Positions 7,884-15,909 of a stretch of DNA of 25,687 nt are shown here, one piece after another. Position 1 is the stretch's first letter, and each line of letters starts with the position of its first letter. Origin of the DNA: E44-bin46 sp964354655 (GTDB taxonomy: Bacteria; Chloroflexota; Dehalococcoidia; Dehalococcoidales; E44-bin46); NCBI GenBank assembly GCA_964354655.1, contig CAYHAL010000017.1:1-25687 (forward strand). The letters run 5' to 3'. Below the pieces are notes generated by a model. That model was not told the DNA's origin. It ran no database searches and saw only the letters and a list, made by a program, of their open reading frames with translations. The position numbers and the translations under genes are program-made.

Positions 7884-8789
7884 CTAAAATTGCTGACGGC
7901 TTATTGCCCATGTTTGGATAACTATATCGCCAACGCCAAGCAACGGGCACCCCTCGTAAGGGAGAGGATAATCGCCTTGGATTACCGCCCCTTGACCTAG
8001 CTGGACATTCCCTCCAGCATAGACATCGCCAGTGATGGTTGCATCTCGACTTAGCTGGACATTCCCCCCAGCATAGACATCGCCGTTGATTACTGCCCCT
8101 TGACTTAGCTGGACATTCCCCCCAGCACAGACGCTGCCGTTGATTACTGCCCCTTGACTTAGCTGGACATTCCCCCCAGCATAGACGCTGCCGTTGATTA
8201 CTGCCCCTTCACTTAGCTGGACATCCCCCTCAGCATAGACGCTGCCGTTGATGGTTGCATCTCGACTCAGCTGGACATTCCCCTCAGCATAGACGCTGCC
8301 GTTGATGGTTGCATCTCGACTTAGCTGGACATTCCCCCCAGCATAGACATCGCCGGTGTATTCATCACCTCGGTCTAGAATGAAATTACCTGGAAATATA
8401 GTAAAGTCACCGTCAAAGAAACCTATGGTTAGCGAGATGTAGGATTCAATTGTAGTGTTACTGCCGTCATCGCTGGTAGCTGTAGAGGTAACCTTATAAA
8501 TCCAGCCACCCTCGTTGGCTATAGTAACACTCACCGTCTTGCCATTTAGTGTGAATTGTGGCAATTCCAGCTCCTCGCCTTCTGGCACTTCCGATTCCCC
8601 GCTTCTTAGATGCCAGATAGCAAACTCAACTCCGGCATCGGCGGAGTACTGCTCGCCTATCGCCTGCTCGTAGATTCGAGAGCCGATAAGGCTGCTACTG
8701 GCATGGCTGAGGAAGGGGGCTATGACCAGCGTACCTATAGCTAGTGCAACTAAGGCTAATGGAAGAGCTTGACCCTTTTGGCTATTCAT
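7884..8789 (-). CDS. Pilin-like (PilX-type) protein with seven 18-residue beta-helix repeats
   Basis: I start this 301-residue protein at the ATG at 8787-8789, which shares its A with the upstream TGA and has GGAGG seven bases before it. An ATG at 8790-8792 and one at 8814-8816 are also in frame. The N-terminus MNSQKGQALPLALVALAIGT is one hydrophobic membrane segment resembling PilX-type minor pilins, but the Glu+5 of true prepilins is missing. A globular stretch (about 30-140) follows. Then come seven perfect-length 18-residue repeats of the type GDVYAGGNVQLSRDATIN, each readable as three hexapeptides with small or aliphatic residues inward. This pattern predicts a triangular beta-helix like bactofilins or hexapeptide-repeat proteins. 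A 26-residue repeat-poor tail with one cysteine ends it. Its place among prepilins suggests a surface or pilus-associated role; the exact function is unknown. Confidence 0.8.
   Translation of the reverse strand: MNSQKGQALPLALVALAIGTLVIAPFLSHASSSLIGSRIYEQAIGEQYSADAGVEFAIWHLRSGESEVPEGEELELPQFTLNGKTVSVTIANEGGWIYKVTSTATSDDGSNTTIESYISLTIGFFDGDFTIFPGNFILDRGDEYTGDVYAGGNVQLSRDATINGSVYAEGNVQLSRDATINGSVYAEGDVQLSEGAVINGSVYAGGNVQLSQGAVINGSVCAGGNVQLSQGAVINGDVYAGGNVQLSRDATITGDVYAGGNVQLGQGAVIQGDYPLPYEGCPLLGVGDIVIQTWAISRQQF
7977..8354 (-). repeat. 54-bp tandem repeat, seven copies, coding
   Basis: Seven consecutive 54-bp units (378 bp exactly) encode the 18-residue beta-helix repeats of the pilin-like protein. 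Adjacent units are very similar at the DNA level: the plus-strand block TAGCTGGACATTCCC recurs with few changes, and there are two recurring variants, ATGGTTGCATCTCGACT and ATTACTGCCCCTTGACT. That indicates recent expansion by slippage or recombination. All units keep frame, so copy-number change would lengthen or shorten the helix in 18-residue steps. Confidence 0.95.
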
Positions 8790-9241
8790 CATCCTCCCTC
8801 CGTGGGGCGAAGACAAACCTTATATGTTCTTTGTTCACTTACGTTCGGTCTCCCCTCGGGAGACGAGGTTATAGTCATGGTGATAATGTGGTCTTCAACG
8901 GAGAAGGAAAGGGCGCTAATGTTTCGGGCTAGCATCATCTGTGAGCCACCGGCAGTACGGCGAAGTTCAGAGTCCACCACAGCATAGGTGATTGAAGAGT
9001 CATCGGGTAGGGTCAGTACCAGCTCATTACCACCAATTGCGGTACTCGCCATCTGCCCATCACGGCTGACCCAGTGGGCTACGTTTTGAAGCTCATGCAT
9101 GGCTATCACCCTATCGTTGCTGTACTCAGTGATAGTAAGAATTTGATAGATAGCTGTACCCAGAAAACTGACGATAAGGCCAGTGATAGCCACAGTTACC
9201 AGCAGCTCAGGCAGTGTAAACCCCTTTTGCCCTTTCATCAT
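8789..9241 (-). CDS. Type IV prepilin (PilW/GspJ-like minor pilin)
   Basis: This 150-residue prepilin has leader MMKGQKG and predicted cleavage at G7^F8, followed by FTLPELLVTVAITGLIVSFL with Glu at +5 and one hydrophobic helix. The C-terminal domain has beta-strand segments such as ELVLTLPDDSSITYAVVDSELRR, typical of GspJ/PilW minor pilins. It should be processed by a prepilin peptidase (not in this window) and enter the pilus or its priming complex. Its start overlaps the stop of the upstream prepilin gene (ATGATGA), and its own stop overlaps the start of the beta-helix protein gene. All three are therefore translationally coupled. Confidence 0.88.
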   Translation of the reverse strand: MMKGQKGFTLPELLVTVAITGLIVSFLGTAIYQILTITEYSNDRVIAMHELQNVAHWVSRDGQMASTAIGGNELVLTLPDDSSITYAVVDSELRRTAGGSQMMLARNISALSFSVEDHIITMTITSSPEGRPNVSEQRTYKVCLRPTEGG

Positions 9242-9660
9242 CGGTTCACCTTGTAGTCCTCAACGGTCAGTATACCCTCCTCACCTCGGGAGACGGTTAC
9301 CGTTATTTTTTGGATATCAGTATCGGTATGAGAGATAGAGCCGACCCCGACGGAGATAGAATAGCCTTCCGGCGTATCCACAGTGGGGTAGGTAGTTGCT
9401 CCAGGCTCATAGGGGTAGTTTTTGATATACTCCAGTTGAGTCTGCGCCAAGCTCTGTACCACCGTTTCCTGGTTACCCTCACGTACCGTAACTGAACCTG
9501 TTGACAAGCCGATTACCAAAGCCACCACAGCCACCCCCAGGATGGCAACGGCAGCTAAAGACTCGACCAAGCCAAAACCCCTTTCGCTCTTAACCAAGAA
9601 GGCTTTTGCCTTCGCCAGCCATTGATTTATAACCATTGCTAACACCTGCAATACAGTCAT
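9238..9660 (-). CDS. Type IV prepilin (PilV/GspI-like minor pilin)
   Basis: This 140-residue prepilin has predicted cleavage at G28^F29 and then FGLVESLAAVAILGVAVVAL with Glu at +5. The 28-residue leader is unusually long and positively charged. No later start close to the cleavage site is evident; the internal ATG at codon 9 would still leave a 20-residue leader. After the helix comes a small domain with QSLAQTQLEYIKNYPY, a pattern seen in GspI/PilV proteins. The start ATG overlaps the pilC stop by four bases (ATGA), and the stop overlaps the next prepilin, so the genes are co-translated. It is probably a minor pilin in a tip or priming complex. Confidence 0.87.
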   Translation of the reverse strand: MTVLQVLAMVINQWLAKAKAFLVKSERGFGLVESLAAVAILGVAVVALVIGLSTGSVTVREGNQETVVQSLAQTQLEYIKNYPYEPGATTYPTVDTPEGYSISVGVGSISHTDTDIQKITVTVSRGEEGILTVEDYKVNR

Positions 9661-10868
9661 TGTATAGACCCTAATATGGAATAAAGTGGCGTTATCAGCG
9701 ACAGGGCAATGAAGGCAACTATTAGCCCCATGCCCACTGTCAAAGCCGGTCCTATCATCGAGGTAAGCGTGTTGACTCCCTGGTCAACCCTCTGCTCATA
9801 ATAGTCAGCGAGGGTGGCAAGGGTAGAGTCTAGGTTACCCGTTTTCTCGCCTACTGATACCATCTCCACTAGAAGTCGGGGGAATAGGTCAATCGTCGCC
9901 ATCGGCTGAGACAGACCTTGCCCCTGAACCAGTTTCTCTCTAACCTCCCTAAATGCCTGACGGACAATGCTGTTGCCCACAGTCTGAATGACGATGTTCA
10001 TTGCCTGCGGTAACAGAAGCCCAGCCTTTAGCAGCATTGAGGCGGTTCGGCAGAAATGGTACATATTGCGCTGTATAGTGATGGGAGCAATCAACGGAAA
10101 CCTTAGCATTAACCTGTCCATGGTCAGTTTTCCCGCCGGTAGCCTCAGGTAGCCAATAATTGAGAAGATTACAATAGATACTCCCCCCAGAAGGTAGAAC
10201 TTGTAATTGATAAGGAAACCGGCGGTAGCAATAAGCAACCTTGTCATCCTCGGTAACTCAGTGCCAAGCTCAGTGAATAATCCAACCAGTGGTGGCAGGG
10301 CTACAGTAATAAGTACGACAAATACCCCGATGGCCATAATTAACACCGTGATAGGATATGCCAGGGCACTTTTCACCCTTCTCGCGGTTGCTACCTGTTT
10401 CTCCATATAGCTAGCCATTTGCCTCAGCCCGGCTTCGAGGTTCCCCGCCAGCTCGCTGGCTCTCACCACTTGGCAGTAGGTGTAGGAGAATGCCTGCGGG
10501 TACTTACTGAGCGCCTGAGAAAAGGAGCTACCACCCTGAAGCTCGTTGACCAGACCAGCGATAACTTTCCTGAAAGCAGCCCTAAACGCCTGCCCCTCAA
10601 GCAGTCGCAGCGTAGTAAGGATGGTAATACCGGATTCAATCAGGGTAGCTAGCTGGCGCGAGAAGTCAATCACATCCTGAGCCTTAACCCCAAAGAGGGT
10701 TGGTAGCAACTGCTGTAAACCTGCGCCCCGGCGTATTTCCCTCAAGCTGAGGACACGCTGGTAGCCTGCCCGGTATAAGGCTTCCTCAGCCATACCTTCG
10801 GAAGCAGCATCAATCGTGCCTTGCACGACCCTTTTATCAAGAGTATAGGCTTTAAACTGATATGCCAT
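9657..10868 (-). CDS. pilC: Type IV pilus inner-membrane platform protein PilC
   Basis: This 403-residue member of the PilC/GspF family forms the membrane platform on which PilB and PilT act. It begins MAYQFKAYTLDKRVVQGTI, the typical start of the family. Two repeated T2SSF cytoplasmic helical domains (about 65-190 and 270-390) are seen, each with the FSRQLATLIESGI / FCRTASMLLKAGL hallmark. Membrane segments lie near 172-198, 215-240 and 375-398. The length is normal. It sits 17 bp after pilB and overlaps the following prepilin by four bases. Confidence 0.96.
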   Translation of the reverse strand: MAYQFKAYTLDKRVVQGTIDAASEGMAEEALYRAGYQRVLSLREIRRGAGLQQLLPTLFGVKAQDVIDFSRQLATLIESGITILTTLRLLEGQAFRAAFRKVIAGLVNELQGGSSFSQALSKYPQAFSYTYCQVVRASELAGNLEAGLRQMASYMEKQVATARRVKSALAYPITVLIMAIGVFVVLITVALPPLVGLFTELGTELPRMTRLLIATAGFLINYKFYLLGGVSIVIFSIIGYLRLPAGKLTMDRLMLRFPLIAPITIQRNMYHFCRTASMLLKAGLLLPQAMNIVIQTVGNSIVRQAFREVREKLVQGQGLSQPMATIDLFPRLLVEMVSVGEKTGNLDSTLATLADYYEQRVDQGVNTLTSMIGPALTVGMGLIVAFIALSLITPLYSILGSIQ

Positions 10869-10885
10869 GGTTTCCCCTAAGATGG

Positions 10886-12592
10886 TTAGCCGATGGAAAA
10901 TACATTTCGTAGCACCTCACTCACCGAGGTGATGCCTTCTTTTACCTTAAGCATCCCATCACGCTTCATGGTTATCATTCCTTCCCTGAGCGCCTCGGCT
11001 CTAATATCGCCGGCACTGACATTACTAAGCAACATTCGTCTAATCTCCTCACTCATAACCAAGAGCTCAAAAAGTCCGGTTCGTCCCCGGTAGCCGGTAC
11101 TGGCGCAGAGATTGCAACCTGCCCCACTATATAAGATAGTTGGCGGTTCCTTCATTTCCTCCTCGTAGGTTATTTGCTCTTCTACCGAGGGTTGAGACGG
11201 GGCCCGGCAGTGGGTGCAGATACGGCGAACCATACGCTGAGCCACAATACCAACCAGTGTCGAGGAGATAAGATATGGCTCGACACCCAGGTCTATGAGT
11301 CGAAAAAGCACGCTAACGGCATCATTGGCATGAATTGAAGACAGTACCAGGTGTCCGGTGAGAGCAGCTTGAACTGCTGTCGATGCCGTGTCTCTATCCC
11401 TTATCTCGCCTACCAGAATAATATCAGGGTCATGCCGCAGGATTGCCCGCAGACCAGTGGCAAAGGTAATCCCTGCCTTAGGGTTGACTTGGGTTTGGTT
11501 GATGTCCAGGAAACGGTACTCAATGGGGTCCTCCACAGTCAGGATATTACGCTCATTGGCATCAAGCTGGTTAATCGATGCATATAGGGTAGTGGTCTTA
11601 CCTGAGCCGGTAGGGCCACCCACCAGTATCATGCCGAATGGGCTGTTGAGCAGCGCCCGATACTTCTTGAGAGCATCAGCCAAGAAACCCAGCTCAGGCA
11701 GGGTGAAAAGAGACAGGGACTTATCTAGAATCCGTAATGCTACCCCCTCCCCATAGACTGTTTCCATGGTGGCGACACGAATATCAACCTGCCTATCGCC
11801 GACCTCAATCGAGAATTGACCATCCTGCGGGCGTCTTTGCTCGGCAATATTCATCCCAGCCAGGATTTTGACCCTAGATACCAGCGGCGCATGACCAGTC
11901 AACGGCAGGGAGAACATATCATGCAGAATACCATCAATGCGGTAGCGAATACGTAGCCTATCCTCCTGTGGTTCAAGATGGACGTCTGAGGCTCTATCCC
12001 GTACTGCCTGGGCGATAAGTAAATCTAGACTTTGAGCCACCGGCGTCCTAGCAATGAGCTCTGAGGTAACCTCAGTCGCCTCTTTGACGGATGGGGCAAA
12101 CTGGCTTACCTGTCTGTCTATTTCACCACTAGACCGGTAGTTGAGGTCAATTGCTTGCTCAATGTCAGAAAGAATACCAAGTGCCACCTCAACCCTCATC
12201 CTCGACTGAGCCTTAACGTCCTCAATGGTATGGATGTCCTCTGGGTCAGCCATAACCACTATTAGCGAATCGCCGACTATGTCCAGCGGAATCAGGGTAT
12301 GTTTTCTAGCCATATCTTCAGGGATTAACCGCAGTGCCTCAGGTTGAACCTTATGCCTCTGGAGGTCGATTAAAGGCACATTTAGCTGGACGCTAAGCAC
12401 CGCCGCCAACTCTTCAGGCTTGACTAGCCCTTGGTTTACCAAGAGGTCACTGAGTTTACCCCCCTGCCTCCGCTGTAGCTCTAGGGCTTCCTCCAACTGT
12501 TCGGCAGTAAGGAGGTTCTCCTCAATCAGCATTTCGCCCAGGCTTTTTCTGGTTGCTCTATCTATAAATGTCTCCTCTTTAGGTCTGCCCAT
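10886..12592 (-). CDS. pilB: Type IV pilus extension ATPase PilB
   Basis: This 568-residue GspE/PilB ATPase powers pilin polymerisation. An N-terminal MshEN domain (about 15-155, two repeats with GxxLxxxLxxxGLV-like patterns) belongs to a family known in several cases to bind cyclic di-GMP. The ATPase core has Walker A GPTGSGKT (326-333), the Asp box around LTVEDPIEY (351-359), Walker B IILVGE (391-396) and the His box LTGHLVLSSIHA. Two CxxC pairs (Cys 459/462 and 493/496) form the zinc site found in PilB but not PilT. I chose the ATG at 12590-12592 because GAGG lies six bases before it. A GTG at 12604, overlapping the upstream stop, is the alternative and adds four residues. If the MshEN domain binds c-di-GMP, extension would also be under second-messenger control. 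Confidence 0.95.
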   Translation of the reverse strand: MGRPKEETFIDRATRKSLGEMLIEENLLTAEQLEEALELQRRQGGKLSDLLVNQGLVKPEELAAVLSVQLNVPLIDLQRHKVQPEALRLIPEDMARKHTLIPLDIVGDSLIVVMADPEDIHTIEDVKAQSRMRVEVALGILSDIEQAIDLNYRSSGEIDRQVSQFAPSVKEATEVTSELIARTPVAQSLDLLIAQAVRDRASDVHLEPQEDRLRIRYRIDGILHDMFSLPLTGHAPLVSRVKILAGMNIAEQRRPQDGQFSIEVGDRQVDIRVATMETVYGEGVALRILDKSLSLFTLPELGFLADALKKYRALLNSPFGMILVGGPTGSGKTTTLYASINQLDANERNILTVEDPIEYRFLDINQTQVNPKAGITFATGLRAILRHDPDIILVGEIRDRDTASTAVQAALTGHLVLSSIHANDAVSVLFRLIDLGVEPYLISSTLVGIVAQRMVRRICTHCRAPSQPSVEEQITYEEEMKEPPTILYSGAGCNLCASTGYRGRTGLFELLVMSEEIRRMLLSNVSAGDIRAEALREGMITMKRDGMLKVKEGITSVSEVLRNVFSIG

Positions 12593-12600
12593 GCTTTTCC

Positions 12601-13038
12601 TCACCGCATTTCATGAAGAATTTGTTGAGCCGCCTCCTCATTGTCCAAGCCATTGGGTGGCTTGGCAGTTTTCTTTGCCAACAGACTCTCTACCCGGCTT
12701 ACAATCTCCGAGGGGTCTGCCGGCTTGGTCATATAGTCATCGGTCCCTACCTTGAACCCGGTGGCTTTATCTATTTCTCGTGCCTTGACTGAGAGCATCA
12801 AAATGGGCAATCGGGCAGTTTGAGGCTCAGCCCGCAACCGATAGCAAATCTCAAAACCATCTACGCCCGGCAGCACGATATCCAGAATGATGAGGTCTAG
12901 CTCCTCGTTTTTGGCCTTTCTCAGCCCTTCCAGTCCGTTTGGCGCAGTTAGCACCTGGTAGCCCTCTTGCTCGAGGATATACTTTGTTAACCTCAAAGTA
13001 CTTGGGTCGTCCTCAATAACTAAAATCTTCCTACCCAC
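12601..13038 (-). CDS. Single-domain response regulator (CheY-like), second of a tandem pair
   Basis: This is a receiver domain with the acidic pair in VIEDD (about 7-11), phosphorylatable Asp53 in IILDIVLPG, a serine in LMLSVKARE and the conserved lysine in MTKP. After the receiver there is only a 30-residue lysine- and glutamate-rich tail, so no DNA-binding output exists. By eye it is about 80% identical to the upstream regulator over the first 108 residues. I chose the GTG at 13036-13038 (MGRKILVIEDD) because it aligns with the paralogue's start and has GAGGTGG upstream; a GTG at 13047 is possible. It overlaps the paralogue by 8 bp and precedes pilB by 8 bp. It likely relays phosphate from the neighbouring kinases to pilus components. 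Confidence 0.88.
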   Translation of the reverse strand: MGRKILVIEDDPSTLRLTKYILEQEGYQVLTAPNGLEGLRKAKNEELDLIILDIVLPGVDGFEICYRLRAEPQTARLPILMLSVKAREIDKATGFKVGTDDYMTKPADPSEIVSRVESLLAKKTAKPPNGLDNEEAAQQILHEMR

Positions 13039-13447
13039 CGGAACCACCTCGCCTACAATTGGAGTTCAAGGCGACACTGCTTCGTTGCAACATGACTGCT
13101 ATTTTGGTCAGTAATTCAGGGCGGTGCCACGGCTTAATGATATAGTCATCGGCTCCCATCTTGAGCCCGGTGGCTTTATCTATCTCCCGTGCTTTGCCCG
13201 AGACCATCAGAATGGGTAGCTGGGTAGTTTGAGGTTCAGCCCGCAACCGATGGCAAATCTCAAAACCATCTATCCCAGGCAGCAAGACATCCAGAATAAT
13301 TAGGTCTGGCTCTTCCCTCTTAGCTGTTCTCAGCCCTTCCAGTCCGTTTGGGGCAATAAGCACCTGGTAGCCCTCCTGCTGGAGGGTATACTTTATTAAC
13401 CTCAGGGTGCTTGGGTCGTCCTCTATAACTAAAATCTTCTTACTCAT
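13031..13447 (-). CDS. Single-domain response regulator (CheY-like), first of a tandem pair
   Basis: This 138-residue receiver protein starts MSKKILVIEDDPSTLRL. It has phospho-acceptor Asp53 in IILDVLLPG, a serine in LMVSGKARE and the lysine in IIKP. The tail is short, arginine- and glycine-rich, and carries no output domain. The ATG at 13445-13447 follows GGGGGTGA by five bases; a GTG at 13456 also exists. It overlaps the hybrid kinase stop by 8 bp, which implies translational coupling, and it is a near duplicate of the next gene. The kinase encoded just upstream is the most likely phosphate donor. Confidence 0.9.
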   Translation of the reverse strand: MSKKILVIEDDPSTLRLIKYTLQQEGYQVLIAPNGLEGLRTAKREEPDLIILDVLLPGIDGFEICHRLRAEPQTTQLPILMVSGKAREIDKATGLKMGADDYIIKPWHRPELLTKIAVMLQRSSVALNSNCRRGGSGG

Positions 13448-14558
13448 AAGAATCACCCCCAGCCTGATTTAAGGGTAAGGTGAAACTAACCGTAGTGCCT
13501 TTCCCCACCTTGCTCTCTGCCCAGATACGTCCACCGTGTGCCTCAATAATCTGCTTTGAGATATGAAGACCCAACCCTGCCCCACCCCTTGCCATCGAGT
13601 CTTTAGCCCGGTAGAACCGCTCAAAGAGGTGTGGCATAGCCTCCTCAGGAATGCCAATACCATGGTCGGTGACCTGCACCAGCAGCTCACCATCCTTGAC
13701 CTCACCCTTCACCGTGACACTACGACCACCATTGCTGAACTTGATGGCGTTGTCCAACAGATTAGCCATCACCTGCCTCAGCCGTTCGCCATCTGCCTCC
13801 ATCTCCGGCAGGGTTGCCGGAATATCCTCACTGATTACGATACCCTTGTCACTGGCTAGACTATAAAAACTTTCTACCGCCTGATGGATTATGTCCCTTA
13901 TCAACAGGCGCTGCTTTTGAATAGTAAATCGGCCAGATTCAAGGCGCGACATATCAAGCAAACTGTCAATCTGCGTACTGAGGCGCTGGCTCTGCTCACA
14001 TACAATGCCCAGGAATTCCTTCTGGGTCTCAGGGTCAGGAACCTTACCCTCAAGCATCAACTTAGTGAAGCCCCTAATGGCATGAAGCGGGCTACGCAGC
14101 TCGTGCGAGACATTAGAGATAAACTCAGATTTCATCTGCTCACGGTCAAGTTGGCGTAGTGTCTCCTCTACCCGCTTACGCCCAATGGCATAGCGTATAG
14201 AGCGCCCCAGCAGGTTGCTATCCACCTGCCCCTTAACCAGATAGTCCTGCGCCCCTTCCTTTACCGCCTCAACTGCTAGCGCCTCATCGTCCAGAACGGT
14301 CAGCACCACAACCGGCACGGCTAATGCCTCAGCCTGCACCTTGACCAGCGTGCCAAGCCCCCGACTATCAGGCAACCCAAGGTCGAGTAAAACAACATCT
14401 ATCCTTCCCTGGGCAAGGCACGCCAACCCTGAGGAGAGCCGGTCAGCGCACTCCAACTCAAAAGGAGTGCCCCTAGCTTCAGCTAACATCTCCTTTACTA
14501 GTCGGGTGTCGCCGGGATTGTCCTCTATCAGCAGGACTTTGATGGCTTCACCTTTCAT
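13440..14558 (-). CDS. Receiver-histidine kinase hybrid (REC-HisKA-HATPase)
   Basis: This 372-residue cytoplasmic protein has the order REC (about 5-122), HisKA (about 138-205) and HATPase_c (about 245-365). The receiver has Asp59 in VVLLDLGLP. The kinase H-box is SHELRSPL with His152, the N-box is NLLDNAIKF, and the G boxes are DHGIGIP and GAGLGLH. There is no membrane segment or PAS/GAF domain, so the input is probably phosphorylation of its own receiver, making it an intermediate in a relay. It follows the Rcp1-like regulator by 9 bp and overlaps the first CheY-like gene by 8 bp. Confidence 0.93.
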   Translation of the reverse strand: MKGEAIKVLLIEDNPGDTRLVKEMLAEARGTPFELECADRLSSGLACLAQGRIDVVLLDLGLPDSRGLGTLVKVQAEALAVPVVVLTVLDDEALAVEAVKEGAQDYLVKGQVDSNLLGRSIRYAIGRKRVEETLRQLDREQMKSEFISNVSHELRSPLHAIRGFTKLMLEGKVPDPETQKEFLGIVCEQSQRLSTQIDSLLDMSRLESGRFTIQKQRLLIRDIIHQAVESFYSLASDKGIVISEDIPATLPEMEADGERLRQVMANLLDNAIKFSNGGRSVTVKGEVKDGELLVQVTDHGIGIPEEAMPHLFERFYRAKDSMARGGAGLGLHISKQIIEAHGGRIWAESKVGKGTTVSFTLPLNQAGGDSYE

Positions 14559-14567
14559 ATCGCTTTC

Positions 14568-15014
14568 TCACTTCGGTGGCAGTTCCACGACGCCTAACCA
14601 GAAGTGCTGCACTGACTTGACTACGGTCAAAAACTGCTCTAGGTCGACCGGCTTGGTGATGTAGCAGTTGGCGTGCTGGTCATAGGTCTTAAGGATATCC
14701 TCTTCAGACTTTGAGGTCGTCAAAATTACCACTGGGATGCGTTTCAGATTCTGGTCAACCTTAATCTCAGCCAGCACCTGGCGACCATCCTTCTTGGGTA
14801 GATTCAGGTCTAGCAGAATGAGGTCGGGGCGAGGAGCATCAGTGTACTTTCCCTCCCGACGCAGGAAAGCCATAGCCTCCGCCCCATCCTCCACCACGCT
14901 CAGCTTGTTAAGCACTTTTCCATCTTTCAAAGCTTCCCGTGTCAGGCGTACATCGCCGGGGTTGTCTTCCACCAGCAAAATCTCAATCAGTCTAGCCCTC
15001 GCCTGACTACCCAC
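14568..15014 (-). CDS. Rcp1-like single-domain response regulator
   Basis: This 148-residue receiver is of the phytochrome-partner (Rcp1) type. It starts IEILLVEDNPGDVRLTREAL, has Asp69 in ILLDLNLPKKDG, threonines in ILTTSKSEED and a lysine in ITKPVDLEQF. No output domain follows. Rcp1-type receivers usually pair with kinases carrying an SHDLQEPL H-box, and exactly such a kinase is encoded two bases upstream. The start is GTG at 15012-15014 with AAGGAG nine bases before it, inside the end of the kinase gene. Confidence 0.92.
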   Translation of the reverse strand: MGSQARARLIEILLVEDNPGDVRLTREALKDGKVLNKLSVVEDGAEAMAFLRREGKYTDAPRPDLILLDLNLPKKDGRQVLAEIKVDQNLKRIPVVILTTSKSEEDILKTYDQHANCYITKPVDLEQFLTVVKSVQHFWLGVVELPPK

Positions 15015-15016
15015 GG

Positions 15017-15844
15017 CTATCTATCTCCTTTCATCGGGATGGTAAAGTAAAAGGTGGCACCCTTCCCTGGTTCCGACTCCACCCAGATTCTCCCGTCGTG
15101 GCGCTCTACCGCTTTCTTACAGATTGCCAAGCCAAGGCCAGTTCCAGGATACTCTGTCCTGCTATGCAAGCGCTGTGATATCTCAAAGATGCAGTCGCGA
15201 TACTGCGGGTCAATGCCAATACCATTATCGCGAACAGAGAAAAGCCATTCGTTTTCCCTTGGCTCAGCGGCAACATGAATGCGTGGTAACTCCGTGCCGC
15301 GGAACTTGATGGCGTTGCCAATAAGGTTTTGAAAAACCTGCGTCAGTTGTGAAGCGTCAGCCATCACAGTAGGTAGGGGAGCATGAGTAATTACAGCGCC
15401 ACTCTCGCTAACAGCCTCCTTGAGATTGGTGAGGACACAGTCAACAACAGCCTCGCAGTCAGTTAGCTCTAAGGTTAGGGCATTCGTTCCCACCCGCGCA
15501 TAAACCAATAGGCTGTCAATCAATGCCCGCATTCTGGATACTCCGTCCTCAATATAGTGGATAAACTCATCAGCATCAGCATCAAGCTTGCCTTTATATC
15601 GCCGCGCCAGTAGCTGGGTGTAGCTTGCGACCATTCGCAACGGCTCTTGAAGATCGTGGGAGACGATATAGGCGAAGTATTCCAGCTGCTGATTGTAAAG
15701 CCTTAGCGCTTCTTCCAGCTGTTTGCGCTCGGTTTCCAATGCTCCCAATTCAACAATCCCACGGCTCATACCAGCCAAAATTCGCCCGCCGGTCTTCCCC
15801 AAATCAGCCATTGTTTGCTGCTCTGTCTGTTTCCTATCTTCCAC
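15017..15844 (-). CDS. Histidine kinase of phytochrome-like type lacking a sensor domain
   Basis: This 275-residue soluble kinase has a short N-terminal coiled-coil-like stretch (about 30-60), the H-box SHDLQEPLR with His63, the N-box NLIGNAIKF, and G boxes DNGIGID and GTGLGLAICK. The C-terminal half matches the bacteriophytochrome-type HisKA/HATPase. The usual PAS-GAF-PHY or membrane sensor is absent, so signals must arrive through a partner or through the first 50 residues. The start is taken as GTG at 15842-15844; the ribosome site is poor and an internal ATG at codon 12 is possible. It lies 65 bp after pilA and 2 bp before the Rcp1-like gene, its probable substrate. Confidence 0.88.
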   Translation of the reverse strand: MEDRKQTEQQTMADLGKTGGRILAGMSRGIVELGALETERKQLEEALRLYNQQLEYFAYIVSHDLQEPLRMVASYTQLLARRYKGKLDADADEFIHYIEDGVSRMRALIDSLLVYARVGTNALTLELTDCEAVVDCVLTNLKEAVSESGAVITHAPLPTVMADASQLTQVFQNLIGNAIKFRGTELPRIHVAAEPRENEWLFSVRDNGIGIDPQYRDCIFEISQRLHSRTEYPGTGLGLAICKKAVERHDGRIWVESEPGKGATFYFTIPMKGDR

Positions 15845-15909
15845 CTTTAGTAACCTAACATAGACAGCAATTTACCTTGTCATCAAGCCATTATGCTTCA
15901 GCTCAAGCG

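Noticed and set aside
7977..8354. Regular repeats considered as a CRISPR array
   Set aside because: Units are contiguous 54-bp repeats with no unique spacers and keep an open reading frame, so they are coding tandem repeats.
15845..15909. Possible terminator between pilA and the histidine kinase
   Set aside because: Only a 4-bp AAGC/GCTT stem without a T-tract is visible in this 65-bp gap, too weak to separate the genes into two transcripts.
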